Shown: positions 9,688 to 18,978, numbered from the stretch's first letter. The stretch is 64,000 bases of DNA from Syntrophomonadaceae bacterium (GCA_018333865.1 JAGXSE010000023.1:1-64000); one strand, 5' to 3'. Program-made: numbers and translations. Notes: generated by a model not told the origin, from the letters alone.

Positions 9688-9954
9688 CTATTTATCGCCA
9701 TAATGCCCACGGCACTGGGCGATTTCTACAACCCCGCCGTCTTTGATTTGATAAACGATACGGTTGATGTCGTCTATTCGCCGCGACCACCAGCCGCTTA
9801 AATCGTCCTTAAGCGGCTCCGGTTTTCCTATCCCGTCATATCCGTTGCGATCGATATCCTGGATGAGTTGGTTTATCCGCCTGAGCGTCTTTTTGTCCTG
9901 CTCCTGCCAGTACAGGTAGTCCTGCCAAGCAGCTTCAGTAAATTTTATTTTCAT
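9688..9954 (-). CDS. yoeB: YoeB/Txe-family mRNA interferase toxin
   Basis: An 88-residue RelE-superfamily toxin that in the YoeB family cleaves mRNA at the ribosomal A site. Visible family features are the GKPEPLK segment with the general-base Glu, WWSRRID and NRIVY containing the phosphate-binding Arg, and the C-terminal CRGHYGDK with the conserved His-Tyr pair. Length is standard (84-90). The start overlaps the stop of the upstream antitoxin by four bases (ATGA), giving translational coupling. All family hallmark residues are present, so the toxin looks functional. Confidence 0.93.
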   Translation of the reverse strand: MKIKFTEAAWQDYLYWQEQDKKTLRRINQLIQDIDRNGYDGIGKPEPLKDDLSGWWSRRIDDINRIVYQIKDGGVVEIAQCRGHYGDK

Positions 9955-10220
9955 TTTTCCATAGCCAGCAGTTCATCCATGGTTTTAACGACAAACTTGC
10001 CTTCCTCAGCTTGCTGTATGGATTTCTGCAGTGCTCTCATGTTAGAAGCGCTGTAAAAAAGGTCTGGTTTCGTTGTAATCTCAAACGGTATACTGCCCTG
10101 ACGCACGGCCTGGCGGATAAAGATAATGCAAGCAGTAGTCATGTTTAGTCCTAATTCGTTAAACAGTGCGTCAGCACGGGATTTTAAGTCGTCATCAATT
10201 CGGAAGTTAATTTGCGCCAT
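9951..10220 (-). CDS. RelB/DinJ-type antitoxin
   Basis: An 89-residue antitoxin. The N-terminal ribbon-helix-helix half starts with MAQINFRIDDDLKSRADAL and continues with NMTTACIIFIRQAV, as in DinJ/RelB. The C-terminal half (AEEGKFVVKTMDELLA) is the toxin-wrapping tail. A longer upstream frame runs through repeat DNA and is rejected; the ATG at 10218-10220 has a GGAG ribosome site. It should neutralise the YoeB-type toxin and repress its own promoter through the palindrome at 10247-10262. Confidence 0.9.
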   Translation of the reverse strand: MAQINFRIDDDLKSRADALFNELGLNMTTACIIFIRQAVRQGSIPFEITTKPDLFYSASNMRALQKSIQQAEEGKFVVKTMDELLAMEK

Positions 10221-10242
10221 TTGTATCGCTCCTTTCATTTCT

Positions 10243-10271
10243 ATGATATAGTATATACTATACAACGTCAA
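10243..10271 (-). promoter_or_regulatory. TA promoter with overlapping palindromic operator
   Basis: On the minus strand TTGACG (10266-10271), 17-bp spacer, TATCAT (10243-10248). A perfect 16-bp palindrome, TATAGTATATACTATA (10247-10262), lies between and over the -10 box, as expected for autorepression by the antitoxin. Confidence 0.7.
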
Positions 10272-10341
10272 GACATGTAGATGCCTAGGGAGATGCCTAG
10301 GAGACCGGGTTGCTGTCAACACCGGTTTAACGTCTCGGGGA

Positions 10342-10474
10342 GTGTCGAGGGGAAGTGTCGAGGGGACGAGTGTCGAGGGGACGCGAGTGTCGAGGGGACG
10401 GGGTTGTTGACACGCGGGATGCACATATTAGTGTCGAGGGGACGGGGTTGTTGACACGCGGGATGCACATATTG
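10342..10474 (+). repeat. REP-like repeat cluster (GTGTCGAGGGGACG units)
   Basis: The unit GTGTCGAGGGGACG recurs about five times in 130 bp. The last two copies are extended to a 43-bp direct repeat (10388-10430 and 10431-10473) containing GGGGACGGGGTTGTTGACAC, followed by CGCGGGATGCACATATT. The core GGGGACGGGGTT-TTGACAC matches the repeats flanking the tyrosine transposase at 40956-41738. Together with 10263-10341 this fills the gap between the antitoxin and the next gene. Confidence 0.85.
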
Positions 10475-10527
10475 ACACCCAAACCTGGCAATGGTAATAT
10501 GTAGCAAACTCTAGAGGAGGGACAGTC

Positions 10528-11688
10528 ATGCAATTGCTTACCACTCCCTATTCTTTGGGTGAAGTCCGGATGCCTAACCGGTTGGTGTTTCCGCCAATCA
10601 GCACCGGTTATGGAACATCAGCAGGGAAAATCACACCGGAGCTGATTGGGTACTATGCCCGCATTGCAGAAGGTGGCGTTGGAACAATTATTATTGAGGC
10701 TACGGCGGTCAGTCCAGTGGGCAAGCTGCATCCCCTTTCCCTGGGGATCTGGGAAGACGGGTTTGTGGATGATCTGGCTTTCCTGACAGAGGCCATAAAA
10801 TCAAAAGGAGCCTCAGCCTTCATCCAATTAAACCATGCCGGGCCCCGGGCGGGATCGAAGATTAACGGGCAGCAGCCCATTTCTGTATCCGAGCTGCCCT
10901 TGAATAAGCAGGATCTTCCCCGCAAGATGACAACGGGGGATATCAGGCAGATGATCGATCAATTTGTGCAGGCTGCCAAGCGGGCCCGGCGGGCCGGACT
11001 GGACGGAATCGAGTTGCATGGCGCCCATTTTTATCTTTTAAGCTGTTTTCTTTCTCCCTTTACCAACAACCGGGACGATGAATACGGCGGTGATACCACT
11101 AGCCGCACCAAGGTCTTGCGGGAAATTATCGCCGGTATCCGTCAGGAAATCGGGGATGATTTTACGGTGATTTGCCGGATCAATGGGGAAGAAATGCCGG
11201 AAAACGGCATTCACCTGCCGGAGGCCAAGGAGATTGCGCGCCAGTTGGCGGGGGCGGGGGCTGCCGCCCTGCACGTGTCCGCTTGCTACTTGACCATGCC
11301 GGGAGCGGAAAAGTTCATGACAGTCCCGGCTACCTCCATTCCGGGGCCGGAAGACCCGTCCGGGGCCTTTATACCCTTGGCCAAGGGTGTAAAGGAAGCT
11401 GCTAACCTCCCGGTAATTGCGGTGGGCAAAATTACTGACGGGAAGATGGCCGAAGGGATTCTTGCGGAAGGCGCAGCAGACCTGGTGGCTATTGGCCGGC
11501 CACTGGTGGCGGATCCGGATTTCCCAAAAAAAATCATCGCCGGGGAGAACCCGGCAGCCTGCCTGTACTGCCGGAATTGCATTTTTGCCCTGGGGTCCGG
11601 CAAGCCGATGACCTGCAAGGTAAACCATGACTTGCCTGGCAGCAACAGCAGTCAGTACTCAGCACCCAGTACCCAGAAGTCAGAATAG
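10528..11688 (+). CDS. NADH:flavin oxidoreductase (Old Yellow Enzyme family), Fe-S type
   Basis: A 386-residue FMN-containing TIM-barrel oxidoreductase. The barrel is marked by MPNRLVFPPIS, the active-site GIELHGAHFYLLSCFLSPF followed by NNRDDEYGG, and GRPLVADPDFPKK. The C-terminus carries CLYCRNC and a fourth Cys eleven residues on, the cluster pattern of the 2,4-dienoyl-CoA reductase / trimethylamine dehydrogenase subgroup. The NAD(P)-binding C-terminal half of that subgroup is absent, so an external electron donor is likely. The ATG at 10528 follows GGAGG with good spacing. The gene is 67 nt ahead of a thioesterase, possibly one operon. Substrate cannot be assigned. Confidence 0.9.
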   Translation: MQLLTTPYSLGEVRMPNRLVFPPISTGYGTSAGKITPELIGYYARIAEGGVGTIIIEATAVSPVGKLHPLSLGIWEDGFVDDLAFLTEAIKSKGASAFIQLNHAGPRAGSKINGQQPISVSELPLNKQDLPRKMTTGDIRQMIDQFVQAAKRARRAGLDGIELHGAHFYLLSCFLSPFTNNRDDEYGGDTTSRTKVLREIIAGIRQEIGDDFTVICRINGEEMPENGIHLPEAKEIARQLAGAGAAALHVSACYLTMPGAEKFMTVPATSIPGPEDPSGAFIPLAKGVKEAANLPVIAVGKITDGKMAEGILAEGAADLVAIGRPLVADPDFPKKIIAGENPAACLYCRNCIFALGSGKPMTCKVNHDLPGSNSSQYSAPSTQKSE

Positions 11689-11755
11689 AAGGTTACAGGG
11701 ACTTATCTGCCGCATTCATCTCGAACGCGGAATGTCCCCCCTTGGAGGTGTAACG

Positions 11756-12166
11756 ATGGAGGATTTGAAAAGAGAGTTTGAGAAAAGCCCCTACTGGCGG
11801 CTGCTGGGTTTAAGAATTGTCCGGATGGAGCCTGGTTTTGCCCGGATGGTGATGCCGGTAACCCCTGAGTTGTTGCAGCTTTACGGGCAGGTTCACGGGG
11901 GCGCGATCGCTTCCCTGGTTGATTCTGCCGTGGCGGCCGCCATGGGGACAAGCATGTCTCCTGGCGAGCGGGCGACCACAGTGGAAATGAAAATTAATTA
12001 CCTGGCCCCGGTAATGGAGGGGCAGGTCTATGCTGAAAGCAAGATCGTCAAGAAAGGCCGGACTTTGACGGTGGGCACCACCGAGGTCACCGACGGGAAC
12101 GGCCGGTTGCTGGCAATCGCCAGCGTAACCTATATGCTGCTGAAAGAGAAGGGCGAGGAAAAGTAG
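11756..12166 (+). CDS. PaaI-like hotdog-fold acyl-CoA thioesterase
   Basis: A 136-residue single hotdog domain with the family motif GQVHGGAIASLVDSA (helix start and active-site Asp region), METKINYL-type strand (VEMKINYLAP) and GRTLTVGTTEV. This matches the PaaI / YbgC-like 4HBT thioesterases that hydrolyse acyl-CoA esters in the cytoplasm. The frame is open further upstream, but the ATG at 11756 has GGAGGTG six bases before it. It follows a dienoyl-CoA-reductase-like flavoenzyme, which suggests acyl-CoA metabolism. The acyl substrate is unknown. Confidence 0.9.
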   Translation: MEDLKREFEKSPYWRLLGLRIVRMEPGFARMVMPVTPELLQLYGQVHGGAIASLVDSAVAAAMGTSMSPGERATTVEMKINYLAPVMEGQVYAESKIVKKGRTLTVGTTEVTDGNGRLLAIASVTYMLLKEKGEEK

Positions 12167-12239
12167 GCATAGGCTGCTTTAGCCCTGTAATCATAAGGCA
12201 GCAGGCGGGGGCTGAGTGCTGAGCTCATTGGAAATGTTG

Positions 12240-12270
12240 CTAGCAAGTCAAGAACCGTCCCCGACTTGCT
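12240..12270 (-). repeat. REP-like remnant hairpin
   Basis: CAAGTC at 12245 and GACTTG at about 12264 enclose AAGAACCGTCCCC, a reverse-oriented fragment of the GGGGACGG-GTTCTTGAC repeat. It overlaps the last codons of the downstream nitrilase. Confidence 0.55.
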
Positions 12271-13327
12271 CTCCGTATATTCCTGGCAGGTAGTGTTGAT
12301 ATAACGCCAGGTTCAGGTCGCCCCACAATCGGCTTAAGGTGCGGATTTCCCGCAGGGCTTCCAGGTCCAGATCCGCCACCACAACCTCCTCCTTATCGTG
12401 GCTCTGTGCTTCCGCGAGCATTCCGTCCCCTTTTGGCGTAAGTTCCATCGGGGCGCAGATGCAGGATCTGCCGGCCAGGTTCAGCCCGAAGAAATCATGG
12501 GCGACGAGGGTGCTTTTAATCCCGTAAACCAGGCTTTCCTGTACCCGCGGCCAGATGCCCCGCAAAGCCTTCCAGTGGCTGTACACCACATCGGCCGAGG
12601 GAAGCATCACAACCTCCGCACCCATTAATGACAAGAGCCGGAATGTTTCAAAATAGGTGGCATCCATACAGACAGGCATGGCCAGCCTGCCCAGGGGGGA
12701 GGAGTATACCAGAAGCTTACTCCCCGGTGCCAGGCCCCATTCGGATTCCAGGGGCAAGAGGTGCAGCTTTTCCTGAACACCCACCAGCTGGCCGTCAGGG
12801 CCGAACAGGTAAGCGGTGTTGGTGACCCGGCCCTGGTCGTTGGCTGCCACTATACTGCCAGCCATGATAAAAATTTCAAACCGTCTGGCCAGCTCAGCAA
12901 AGGTGGTAAAATATACCGAGCGGGACACCGGGGTAAGATAAGCGAAGATATCCGCTACCTTGACATCCGGCCCAAGTTGATGGAGGGCGCCGGTCAGGGT
13001 GGCACCGGCCGGAAGATCCTTAAGCCCAGGTAACAGGCCCAAAAGGTGAGTGGCATTGTCTTCCGGGAAGACTACCAGCTGGGCGCCCTGGTCTGTCGCT
13101 GCCCTAACATGGTGATACATCTGCTCCACATAGGCCAGGGGGTCCTGCACCAGGCGAAGTTCCGCCTGGACTGCGGCTGCCCGCACCCGGCTGGTATTAA
13201 TTGTCCGAAGGGTTCCCGCTGGCCTGATCCCTTTCCCGTCCAGGTACTGCCGGATCAGGGCCGGCCGGGTTTTCCAGCACAGGTATTGCAGGAATGCCTT
13301 TTCTTTCAGCTTGTTCCAGTAGCTCAC
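12248..13327 (-). CDS. Carbon-nitrogen hydrolase (nitrilase superfamily), intact triad
   Basis: A 359-residue cytoplasmic nitrilase-superfamily amidase. The full triad is visible: Glu89 in VVFPED, Lys187 in VQEKLHL and Cys220 in MPVCMDATYFE. A 45-residue N-terminal extension precedes the domain. The start is a GTG overlapping the TGA of the upstream gene (GTGA), so translation is coupled. The same operon encodes a degenerate paralogue and a glycosidase-like protein. Substrate unknown; the superfamily includes amidases, carbamoylases and biotinidase-like enzymes. The last codons lie in a REP-like remnant, which may have altered the original C-terminus. Confidence 0.9.
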   Translation of the reverse strand: MSYWNKLKEKAFLQYLCWKTRPALIRQYLDGKGIRPAGTLRTINTSRVRAAAVQAELRLVQDPLAYVEQMYHHVRAATDQGAQLVVFPEDNATHLLGLLPGLKDLPAGATLTGALHQLGPDVKVADIFAYLTPVSRSVYFTTFAELARRFEIFIMAGSIVAANDQGRVTNTAYLFGPDGQLVGVQEKLHLLPLESEWGLAPGSKLLVYSSPLGRLAMPVCMDATYFETFRLLSLMGAEVVMLPSADVVYSHWKALRGIWPRVQESLVYGIKSTLVAHDFFGLNLAGRSCICAPMELTPKGDGMLAEAQSHDKEEVVVADLDLEALREIRTLSRLWGDLNLALYQHYLPGIYGEQVGDGS

Positions 13328-14277
13328 CCCTGATCACCCGCCTTCTGCTGGTAAATATGGGGAAAGTGCCGCCGGTACAGCGGCTGGTTGAAGTGCCGGA
13401 AGATTGGATAGTTGTCCGCCACCTGGCGGTGGACGGTGAAGTCTAGTTCGGCTGCCAGTGGTTGGGGTGGTGGTTCACCCCATCGAAAGGGGGAGGCAGC
13501 AGTCCACTCAAGGGGCGGTCCGCCGTCCGCAGGCGGGATGGGGGCGAAAAAGCCTGTCTCGCCGGGTGTGGCTTCACATGGCCCATAAATGGCGCTCCAG
13601 CCGCACCAATCCACTCCTGCCATCGGCCCGCCGGGCCAGTTTTCCAGGGCGAACACCTGGTTTTGCTGTACCTCCTGCCACATACCGGCCAGGGCCAGGT
13701 GGAAGCCGGCCGGCGCCGGGACCAAGGCCGGCGCCAGCAAGACCCGGGCTCCTTGCAGGGTGAGTATCCGGCTTACCTCCGGGTACCATTCGTCGGTGCC
13801 CACCACCAGCCCCAGGGGTCCGATCTCCGTTGACCACACCACCAGATCTGATCCCCGCGCCCATCCCCACTCCCGCTCCATGCGGGAGTGGTGGGTTTGG
13901 GCCTGCTCCCCCAGCAGGGTGCCATCGGGCTGGTAAATAGGAGCGATATGCAATAACCGGTCACCCCGCCTCACCCAGGTGGTGCCGGCGGCCAGAAACA
14001 ATTTGAACCTTTTCGCCATCTGACCATGCAGGTCGTGGTGCCGGTTCATGGTATCGGGGTCGCCGGCAAGTGCCTGTACCGCCGATGAAAAATCGGCAGC
14101 GCCTACGGTCCCCTTCATAGCAAGCCCGGTACCGCCCGGCAGCAGGGCCAGACGGACCCCCCGGTCCGCCAGAACAGCCAGACCACTGGCAAGCCAAAAC
14201 CGGTAATCGTCAGCCGTCTTGATGGTACTCAAATCTAACCCCAGGCATCCTGCCATTACCTTGCCAACAGTATCCAT
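13324..14277 (-). CDS. Catalytically dead nitrilase-fold paralogue
   Basis: A 317-residue protein that aligns by eye along its length with the next gene downstream. GEQAQTHHSRMEREWGWARGS matches GVQEKLHLLPLESEWGLAPGS once compared in short blocks, and GTDEWYPE matches VCMDATYFE. All three catalytic positions are changed: Glu to Gly48, Lys to Gln127 and Cys to Gly160. The reading frame is clean and full length, so this looks like a conserved pseudoenzyme rather than a decaying gene. It abuts the upstream glycosidase-like gene (TAA followed directly by ATG) and overlaps the intact nitrilase by four bases. It may form a heteromer with, or regulate, the active paralogue; that is inference. Confidence 0.82.
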   Translation of the reverse strand: MDTVGKVMAGCLGLDLSTIKTADDYRFWLASGLAVLADRGVRLALLPGGTGLAMKGTVGAADFSSAVQALAGDPDTMNRHHDLHGQMAKRFKLFLAAGTTWVRRGDRLLHIAPIYQPDGTLLGEQAQTHHSRMEREWGWARGSDLVVWSTEIGPLGLVVGTDEWYPEVSRILTLQGARVLLAPALVPAPAGFHLALAGMWQEVQQNQVFALENWPGGPMAGVDWCGWSAIYGPCEATPGETGFFAPIPPADGGPPLEWTAASPFRWGEPPPQPLAAELDFTVHRQVADNYPIFRHFNQPLYRRHFPHIYQQKAGDQG

Positions 14278-16173
14278 TTACTTCACCTCACTGCTCCGCT
14301 CAAAACCGTTAGCTGGTTCTGCCGGCCGGCCCCACCGCCGGTAAATGGCGGAGGCCAGAAAACCGGCACAGGTGGCGAAGGCCAGCCCGGTCCGGGCGAC
14401 TCCGGTGGCTGGGTCCAGGGTCTCACAGGCCAGGCCGTTATCCATCGGGGCTTTTTGAATAAGTTCCCGGGACGGTGCATCCATTCCGGCCAGGAGGGCA
14501 GCGGAGAGGCCCAGTACCCAGGGTCCCGGCGCATGGGTGCAACCAGGTCCAGCAAAGTGCCCTTGGGGGCCGTGATAAGGGTTGGCTGGTGAATGGATAA
14601 AGCGCAGGGTATTTTGAAAAACAGGGTCGTCTTGTGGGCAAAAGCCGTAGTGGGCCAGGAGCATCAGGCTGCCCGGCGGTGAGTCGTATAATTCATGCCG
14701 CCCTTGCCCATCAACTGCCCAGGCAAACATTTGGCCAAAAGGGCCTTCCACGATGCCGTGCAGGAGAATCGCCTCTTTCAGGGCTTGGGCCTCCCGGGCC
14801 AGATTCCGCCCCGGCCAGAGTTGGTAGGAAAGGTTTAGCCGGTGGAGGATGGTCAAGGCCCGCCAGGCCAGCACCTGGTCATAGATTAAAAAGGGATAGG
14901 TGACCGGGTCATCGGCAGGGTCCAGAAAGGTGTCGTAAAGTCCGGCGGCCGGATGGCGGTGTTGGTCCAGCTCCTCCAGGATCAGGCGGAGGCCCCGGGG
15001 GATTTCCGGCTCGCTCAATACTTCCGGGTCGCCACCTGCCGTCAGGTAGCCGTCCAGGGCCAGCACGAAGGCTGCCAGCTGATCCAGTTCAAAACCCGGG
15101 TACAACAGGCTGCCGTTAATATACTGGGCATGCTGGCCCGGATTTTTCAGGTGCCGGCGGTAGCCTGCCAGGAGCACTTGCCGGGCCCGCTCCCGGCCGG
15201 TTAACAGCAGGGCGGGGAAGCTCCACAGGAAAGTATCCCGCGGCCAGAAGGCGCCGCTGACATAGTACCTTGGGCTGCGAGAGGTAACAGGGGCGCACTC
15301 TTCCGTATCAATGGTGTTGCCCACGGCGAAGAAGTGGTTGAAGAGGAGGTTTTTATGCAAAACCCGGTCCAAGCCAGGGTCGCCGGTTGTAAACCTCCTT
15401 TCGTTCAGCCACTGTTCGGTGGTCGAACGCAGGCGGGGGTAGCCCAGCCGTCGCAGGTGGACCAGGGTGGTGGCAGCTCCGTCTCCCTCGGCATTGGCTG
15501 CCGCTAGCAGGGTGAGCTCCCTGGTATCACCGGGTGGAATGACAAAATCCTGCCGGAGGGAGAACCGGCTGGCCACCCCCAAGGGAGAGTTGGCCTGGTG
15601 GGTAATAGAAACATGGGGATCTTCGCTGCCAAAGGCCAGGGCAGCGGCGGCCAACCCCGGGCGGCATTCCAACACCAGGCTTTTGGTCCAATTGCTATAG
15701 CTTATGGTGTTGCCTGCTGTTACCCGGGATGTGAAGACGGTCTGACGAGTTTCCGCCCAGGCCCCTTTCCACCCTATAGTGACCGGGAGGGAACGGGAAC
15801 CGGTATTGGTGACGGCCAGGTGGTAACAGAACCCCTTCTGGCCCGGAGGGGCAAAAACTTCCCCGGTTAGCCGGAGCTGTTCATGACTGAAGCTGAAGGT
15901 AGGGACCCAGTCCCCTCGGCACTCCCACACCAGGTTGCCTTGCAGGTCCACTGGGTTATCTGCTGCCAACAAAAAGGGCTGCAACAGGGGTTGTTCCGCT
16001 GAACCATAAAACTCCAGCAGACCAAGGGCCTGCATGCTGAGCACATTGGCACATTCCACCGCCCCGGTAGCGGGGTCGATGAGGGGCAGGCTGACATACT
16101 CATTGCCTGTCAGGTGATAGGGGCGGTAGTTGTCCACCGCAGGCGGCACCGTGAGGAATTTATTTTCGTTCAT
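14278..16173 (-). CDS. Six-hairpin glycosidase-like protein
   Basis: A 631-residue protein with an N-terminal beta-rich half (to about residue 250) and a C-terminal half rich in alpha-hairpins, the layout of (alpha/alpha)6-barrel glycosidases. The core segment GAFWPRDTFLWSFPALL resembles the WPRD/WLRD motif of GH125/GH15-like families, and several Trp- and Asp-rich loops follow (YDQVLAW, QMFAWAVDGQGRHELYDSPPG). No signal peptide is evident, so it should act in the cytoplasm. GGAGG precedes the ATG at 16173. It is the first gene of an operon with two nitrilase-fold proteins. A sugar substrate linked to an amide bond, such as a glycosyl-amide, is a possibility but not shown. Confidence 0.65.
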   Translation of the reverse strand: MNENKFLTVPPAVDNYRPYHLTGNEYVSLPLIDPATGAVECANVLSMQALGLLEFYGSAEQPLLQPFLLAADNPVDLQGNLVWECRGDWVPTFSFSHEQLRLTGEVFAPPGQKGFCYHLAVTNTGSRSLPVTIGWKGAWAETRQTVFTSRVTAGNTISYSNWTKSLVLECRPGLAAAALAFGSEDPHVSITHQANSPLGVASRFSLRQDFVIPPGDTRELTLLAAANAEGDGAATTLVHLRRLGYPRLRSTTEQWLNERRFTTGDPGLDRVLHKNLLFNHFFAVGNTIDTEECAPVTSRSPRYYVSGAFWPRDTFLWSFPALLLTGRERARQVLLAGYRRHLKNPGQHAQYINGSLLYPGFELDQLAAFVLALDGYLTAGGDPEVLSEPEIPRGLRLILEELDQHRHPAAGLYDTFLDPADDPVTYPFLIYDQVLAWRALTILHRLNLSYQLWPGRNLAREAQALKEAILLHGIVEGPFGQMFAWAVDGQGRHELYDSPPGSLMLLAHYGFCPQDDPVFQNTLRFIHSPANPYHGPQGHFAGPGCTHAPGPWVLGLSAALLAGMDAPSRELIQKAPMDNGLACETLDPATGVARTGLAFATCAGFLASAIYRRWGRPAEPANGFERSSEVK

Positions 16174-16223
16174 ATCAGAGCCTCCTTGACATCTAGTCTC
16201 AGCAACCGGGCGTGATCACGGTT

Positions 16224-18431
16224 TTAGTTGATTGGTTTGTACTGCCATCTTTTTAGCCTCAAGGCATTGGAAACCACCGATACGGAGCTTAAGGCCATCG
16301 CCGCCCCGGCAAGCACCGGGTTTAAGTAGCCCAGGGCTGCGATCGGAATGCCTAAAGTATTGTAAATGAAAGCCCAGAAGAGGTTTTGCTTAATATTCCG
16401 CATGGTGGCCTTGCTCAGTTTGATGCTGGCCGGGATACCGCTTAAATCGCCGCGCATCAGGGTGATATCCGCCGCTTCCATGGCTACATCCGTGCCGGTG
16501 CCGATAGCTATCCCCACATCGGCAGTGGCCAGGGCTGGCGCGTCGTTAATCCCGTCTCCCACCATGCCTACCTTTTTTCCCTGGCTTTTAAGTTTTTGTA
16601 TCTCTTTAGCCTTATCCTCCGGCAAGACCTCTGCCAGGACATTGGTAATCCCCACCTCTCTGGCGATGGCCATGGCCGTGCGCTGGTTGTCGCCGGTAAT
16701 CATCACCACGGCAATACCCATTTTCTGCAGTTCCCTGATGGCCGCCAGGGAATTTTCTTTTACCGTATCGGCCACGGCGACAATTCCCGCTGCAACACCA
16801 TCCACGGCTAGCAGCATCGCGGTCTTGCCCTGGGATTCCAGTTCAGCCATTATTTCCTCTGCTTTGGCAATGGCTACGTTTCTTTCCCGCATCAGTTTCC
16901 TGGTTCCCAGCAAGATATTTTTTCCCTGCACCTTTGCTTCCACACCGTGTCCAGGAATAGCGGAGAAGCTTTCCGGGTCGGGCAAATCTCCCAGGTTCTC
17001 TTTTCCTCGTTTTGCGATTGCTTCCCCCAGGGGGTGTTCGGAGCCCTTTTCCGCAATGGCGGCCAAGCGGAGCACCTCATTTTCTTCAACACCAGCAAGG
17101 CTCAATACATCAGTGACTTCGGGCTGGCCTTTGGTGATGGTGCCGGTTTTGTCCAGCACGATGGTATCCAGTTTATGGGCGTTTTCCAGGTGCTCGCCCC
17201 CTTTAATCAGGATCCCGTGTTCGGCTCCCTTGCCTGTTCCTACCATGATGGAAGTGGGAGTGGCCAGGCCCAGGGCGCAGGGGCAGGCGATCACCAAAAC
17301 GGCGGTAAAGTTGATCAAGGCTCTGGTGAAGTTGCCGGGGTCGCCCAAGAAGTACCAGGAAGCAAACGTAACCATGGCTATGCCGATTACGGCAGGAACA
17401 AAATAAGCTGAGATCAGGTCCGCCAGCCGCTGAATCGGGGCCTTGGAGCCCTGGGCCTCCTCCACTACCTTAATGATCTGGGCCAGGGCCGTGTCTTTGC
17501 CTACCCTGGTGGCCTCAAACTTAAAGCTGCCATGCTTGTTAATGGTGGCGCCAATTACTCGATCGCCTGGCTTTTTATCTACCGGAATGCTTTCCCCGGT
17601 AAGCATGGATTCGTCAATGGCGGAAAACCCTTCTTTGATCACGCCGTCGACCGGGATTTTTTCCCCAGGGCGGACAACAATCAGGTCGCCGACAACCACA
17701 TCCTGGATCGGCAGGTCAAATTCCTTGCCTTCCCGGATCACCAAGGCTGTTTTGGCTTGCAGGCCCATCAGCTTTTTAATTGCTTCCGAAGTCCTGCCTT
17801 TGGCGAGGGACTCCAGGAGCTTGCCCAGGATAATCAGGGTGATAATCAAAGCTGATACTTCATAATAAACATGCTTCTGGCCAATCTGGTGGCCCCAGAA
17901 AGTGACGATGAGACTAAAGATGTAGGCAGCTGAAGTACCCATGGCTACCAGCACCGCCATGTTGGCGCTGCGGTTTTTCAAAGCAAAATAGGCTTCCTTG
18001 TAAAACTGGCTGCCAGCTATTAATTGGATGGGGGTGGCCAGGGCCATTTGAAAGTAGTGGTTATAGAATAGAGGCGGGACCAATCCCCCGCCCAGCATCT
18101 TGTCCACCATAAACAAGAATAAAGGCAAAGAGAGGATGCCGGAAAAAATGAAATAAGCCTTTTGCCGCCCAATTTCCTTTTCTCTGGCGGCCTTCTCTTT
18201 GTCAATATCCAAGCTGTCATCAACGACTTGAGCCTTAAACCCAAGCTTTTCGATTGTTTCCTTCAAGTCCCGGACTTCAATTTTCCCGGCAAGGTAGACA
18301 ACAGAGGCCTTTTCCGTGGCCAGGTTAACACTGGCTTTGGTTACACCCGGCATTTCGTGCAACTTTTTTTCAATTTTTGCGGCGCAAGCGGCGCAGTTCA
18401 TGCCCTGAATTTTTAAAGTTATCCTCTGCAT
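16224..18431 (-). CDS. copA: Copper-translocating P1B-type ATPase
   Basis: A 735-residue integral membrane Cu(+) exporter. One N-terminal heavy-metal-associated domain with GMNCAAC, TM segments from about 90, the transmembrane CPCALG metal site near 384, DKTGTIT phosphorylation site near 427, the HP motif GSEHPLGEA and the hinge [10 protein letters not shown] near 625. The CPC plus C-terminal membrane pattern (YNxxxIPIAA, then [15 protein letters not shown]) indicates the Cu(+) subgroup. The second of two close ATGs (18431) is preferred because GAGGGAG lies six bases upstream of it. No CopZ or CsoR neighbour is present. It reads away from the iron-regulated block. Confidence 0.95.
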   Translation of the reverse strand: MQRITLKIQGMNCAACAAKIEKKLHEMPGVTKASVNLATEKASVVYLAGKIEVRDLKETIEKLGFKAQVVDDSLDIDKEKAAREKEIGRQKAYFIFSGILSLPLFLFMVDKMLGGGLVPPLFYNHYFQMALATPIQLIAGSQFYKEAYFALKNRSANMAVLVAMGTSAAYIFSLIVTFWGHQIGQKHVYYEVSALIITLIILGKLLESLAKGRTSEAIKKLMGLQAKTALVIREGKEFDLPIQDVVVGDLIVVRPGEKIPVDGVIKEGFSAIDESMLTGESIPVDKKPGDRVIGATINKHGSFKFEATRVGKDTALAQIIKVVEEAQGSKAPIQRLADLISAYFVPAVIGIAMVTFASWYFLGDPGNFTRALINFTAVLVIACPCALGLATPTSIMVGTGKGAEHGILIKGGEHLENAHKLDTIVLDKTGTITKGQPEVTDVLSLAGVEENEVLRLAAIAEKGSEHPLGEAIAKRGKENLGDLPDPESFSAIPGHGVEAKVQGKNILLGTRKLMRERNVAIAKAEEIMAELESQGKTAMLLAVDGVAAGIVAVADTVKENSLAAIRELQKMGIAVVMITGDNQRTAMAIAREVGITNVLAEVLPEDKAKEIQKLKSQGKKVGMVGDGINDAPALATADVGIAIGTGTDVAMEAADITLMRGDLSGIPASIKLSKATMRNIKQNLFWAFIYNTLGIPIAALGYLNPVLAGAAMALSSVSVVSNALRLKRWQYKPIN

Positions 18432-18550
18432 TCCCATCTCCCTCTCAATCCTAAATGAATTTAGTTGCAGTTACCTTTGTTTGTAATCCTTATTATATCC
18501 TTTTAGCTATAAAGAGAGTGAAATTTTTTTGCACTATAAGCACAAATAGC

Positions 18551-18600
18551 TTGACAATGAAGAAGATAGCATATTAAAATGTAAATGATAATCATTATCA
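18551..18600 (+). promoter_or_regulatory. Fur-box promoter 1
   Basis: TTGACA (18551-18556), 18-bp spacer, TAAAAT (18575-18580), five bases, then TGATAATCATTATCA (18586-18600), an exact 7-1-7 Fur box. Iron-loaded Fur should block it at the start site. It precedes the chemoreceptor gene by about 380 nt. Confidence 0.8.
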
Positions 18601-18660
18601 TTACAGTTGAACTAGGCTGTTCAATTTGTTAACAAAATGCACATGCATCCAATTATTAAA

Positions 18661-18675
18661 CGAGAATAATTATCA
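18661..18675 (+). promoter_or_regulatory. Second Fur-like box
   Basis: CGAGAATAATTATCA matches the 15-bp Fur consensus TGATAATNATTATCA at all but two positions. It lies 61 bp after the end of the first box. The remaining leader to 18978 is AT-rich and holds only a weak hairpin (TTGAAC-taggct-GTTCAA, about 18607-18624) and a possible TATAAT at 18851-18856. Confidence 0.5.
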
Positions 18676-18978
18676 CTCATTGGGGGCAAGTTCTGAGGAT
18701 TTTATAAGGGTCTTTGCAGTGAAATCATTAATTTAACTCTCCTGTGCAATCGTGCCTTCAGGCCGCACTTTAACCAAAACTTTAATGAAATTTTAATCAA
18801 AATTTAGGATTTTAGCTTTATTTTTTGGTTCTGGCATAACATTGCTTCTGTATAATAACCCTCAAATATCTTGCTGGCTAACTTTTAAAAAGCTGCTCAG
18901 GCAGTCAGCCGGGATCTGAAAGTGATAGAGTGGAGAAGCCGGTGAAGTTTGCTTAAAATAATAAAAATGGAGGGTTTG

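Noticed and set aside
9951-10424. 157-residue version of the antitoxin
   Set aside because: The first 68 codons translate repeat DNA; the ATG at 10218-10220 has a ribosome site and begins the conserved domain.
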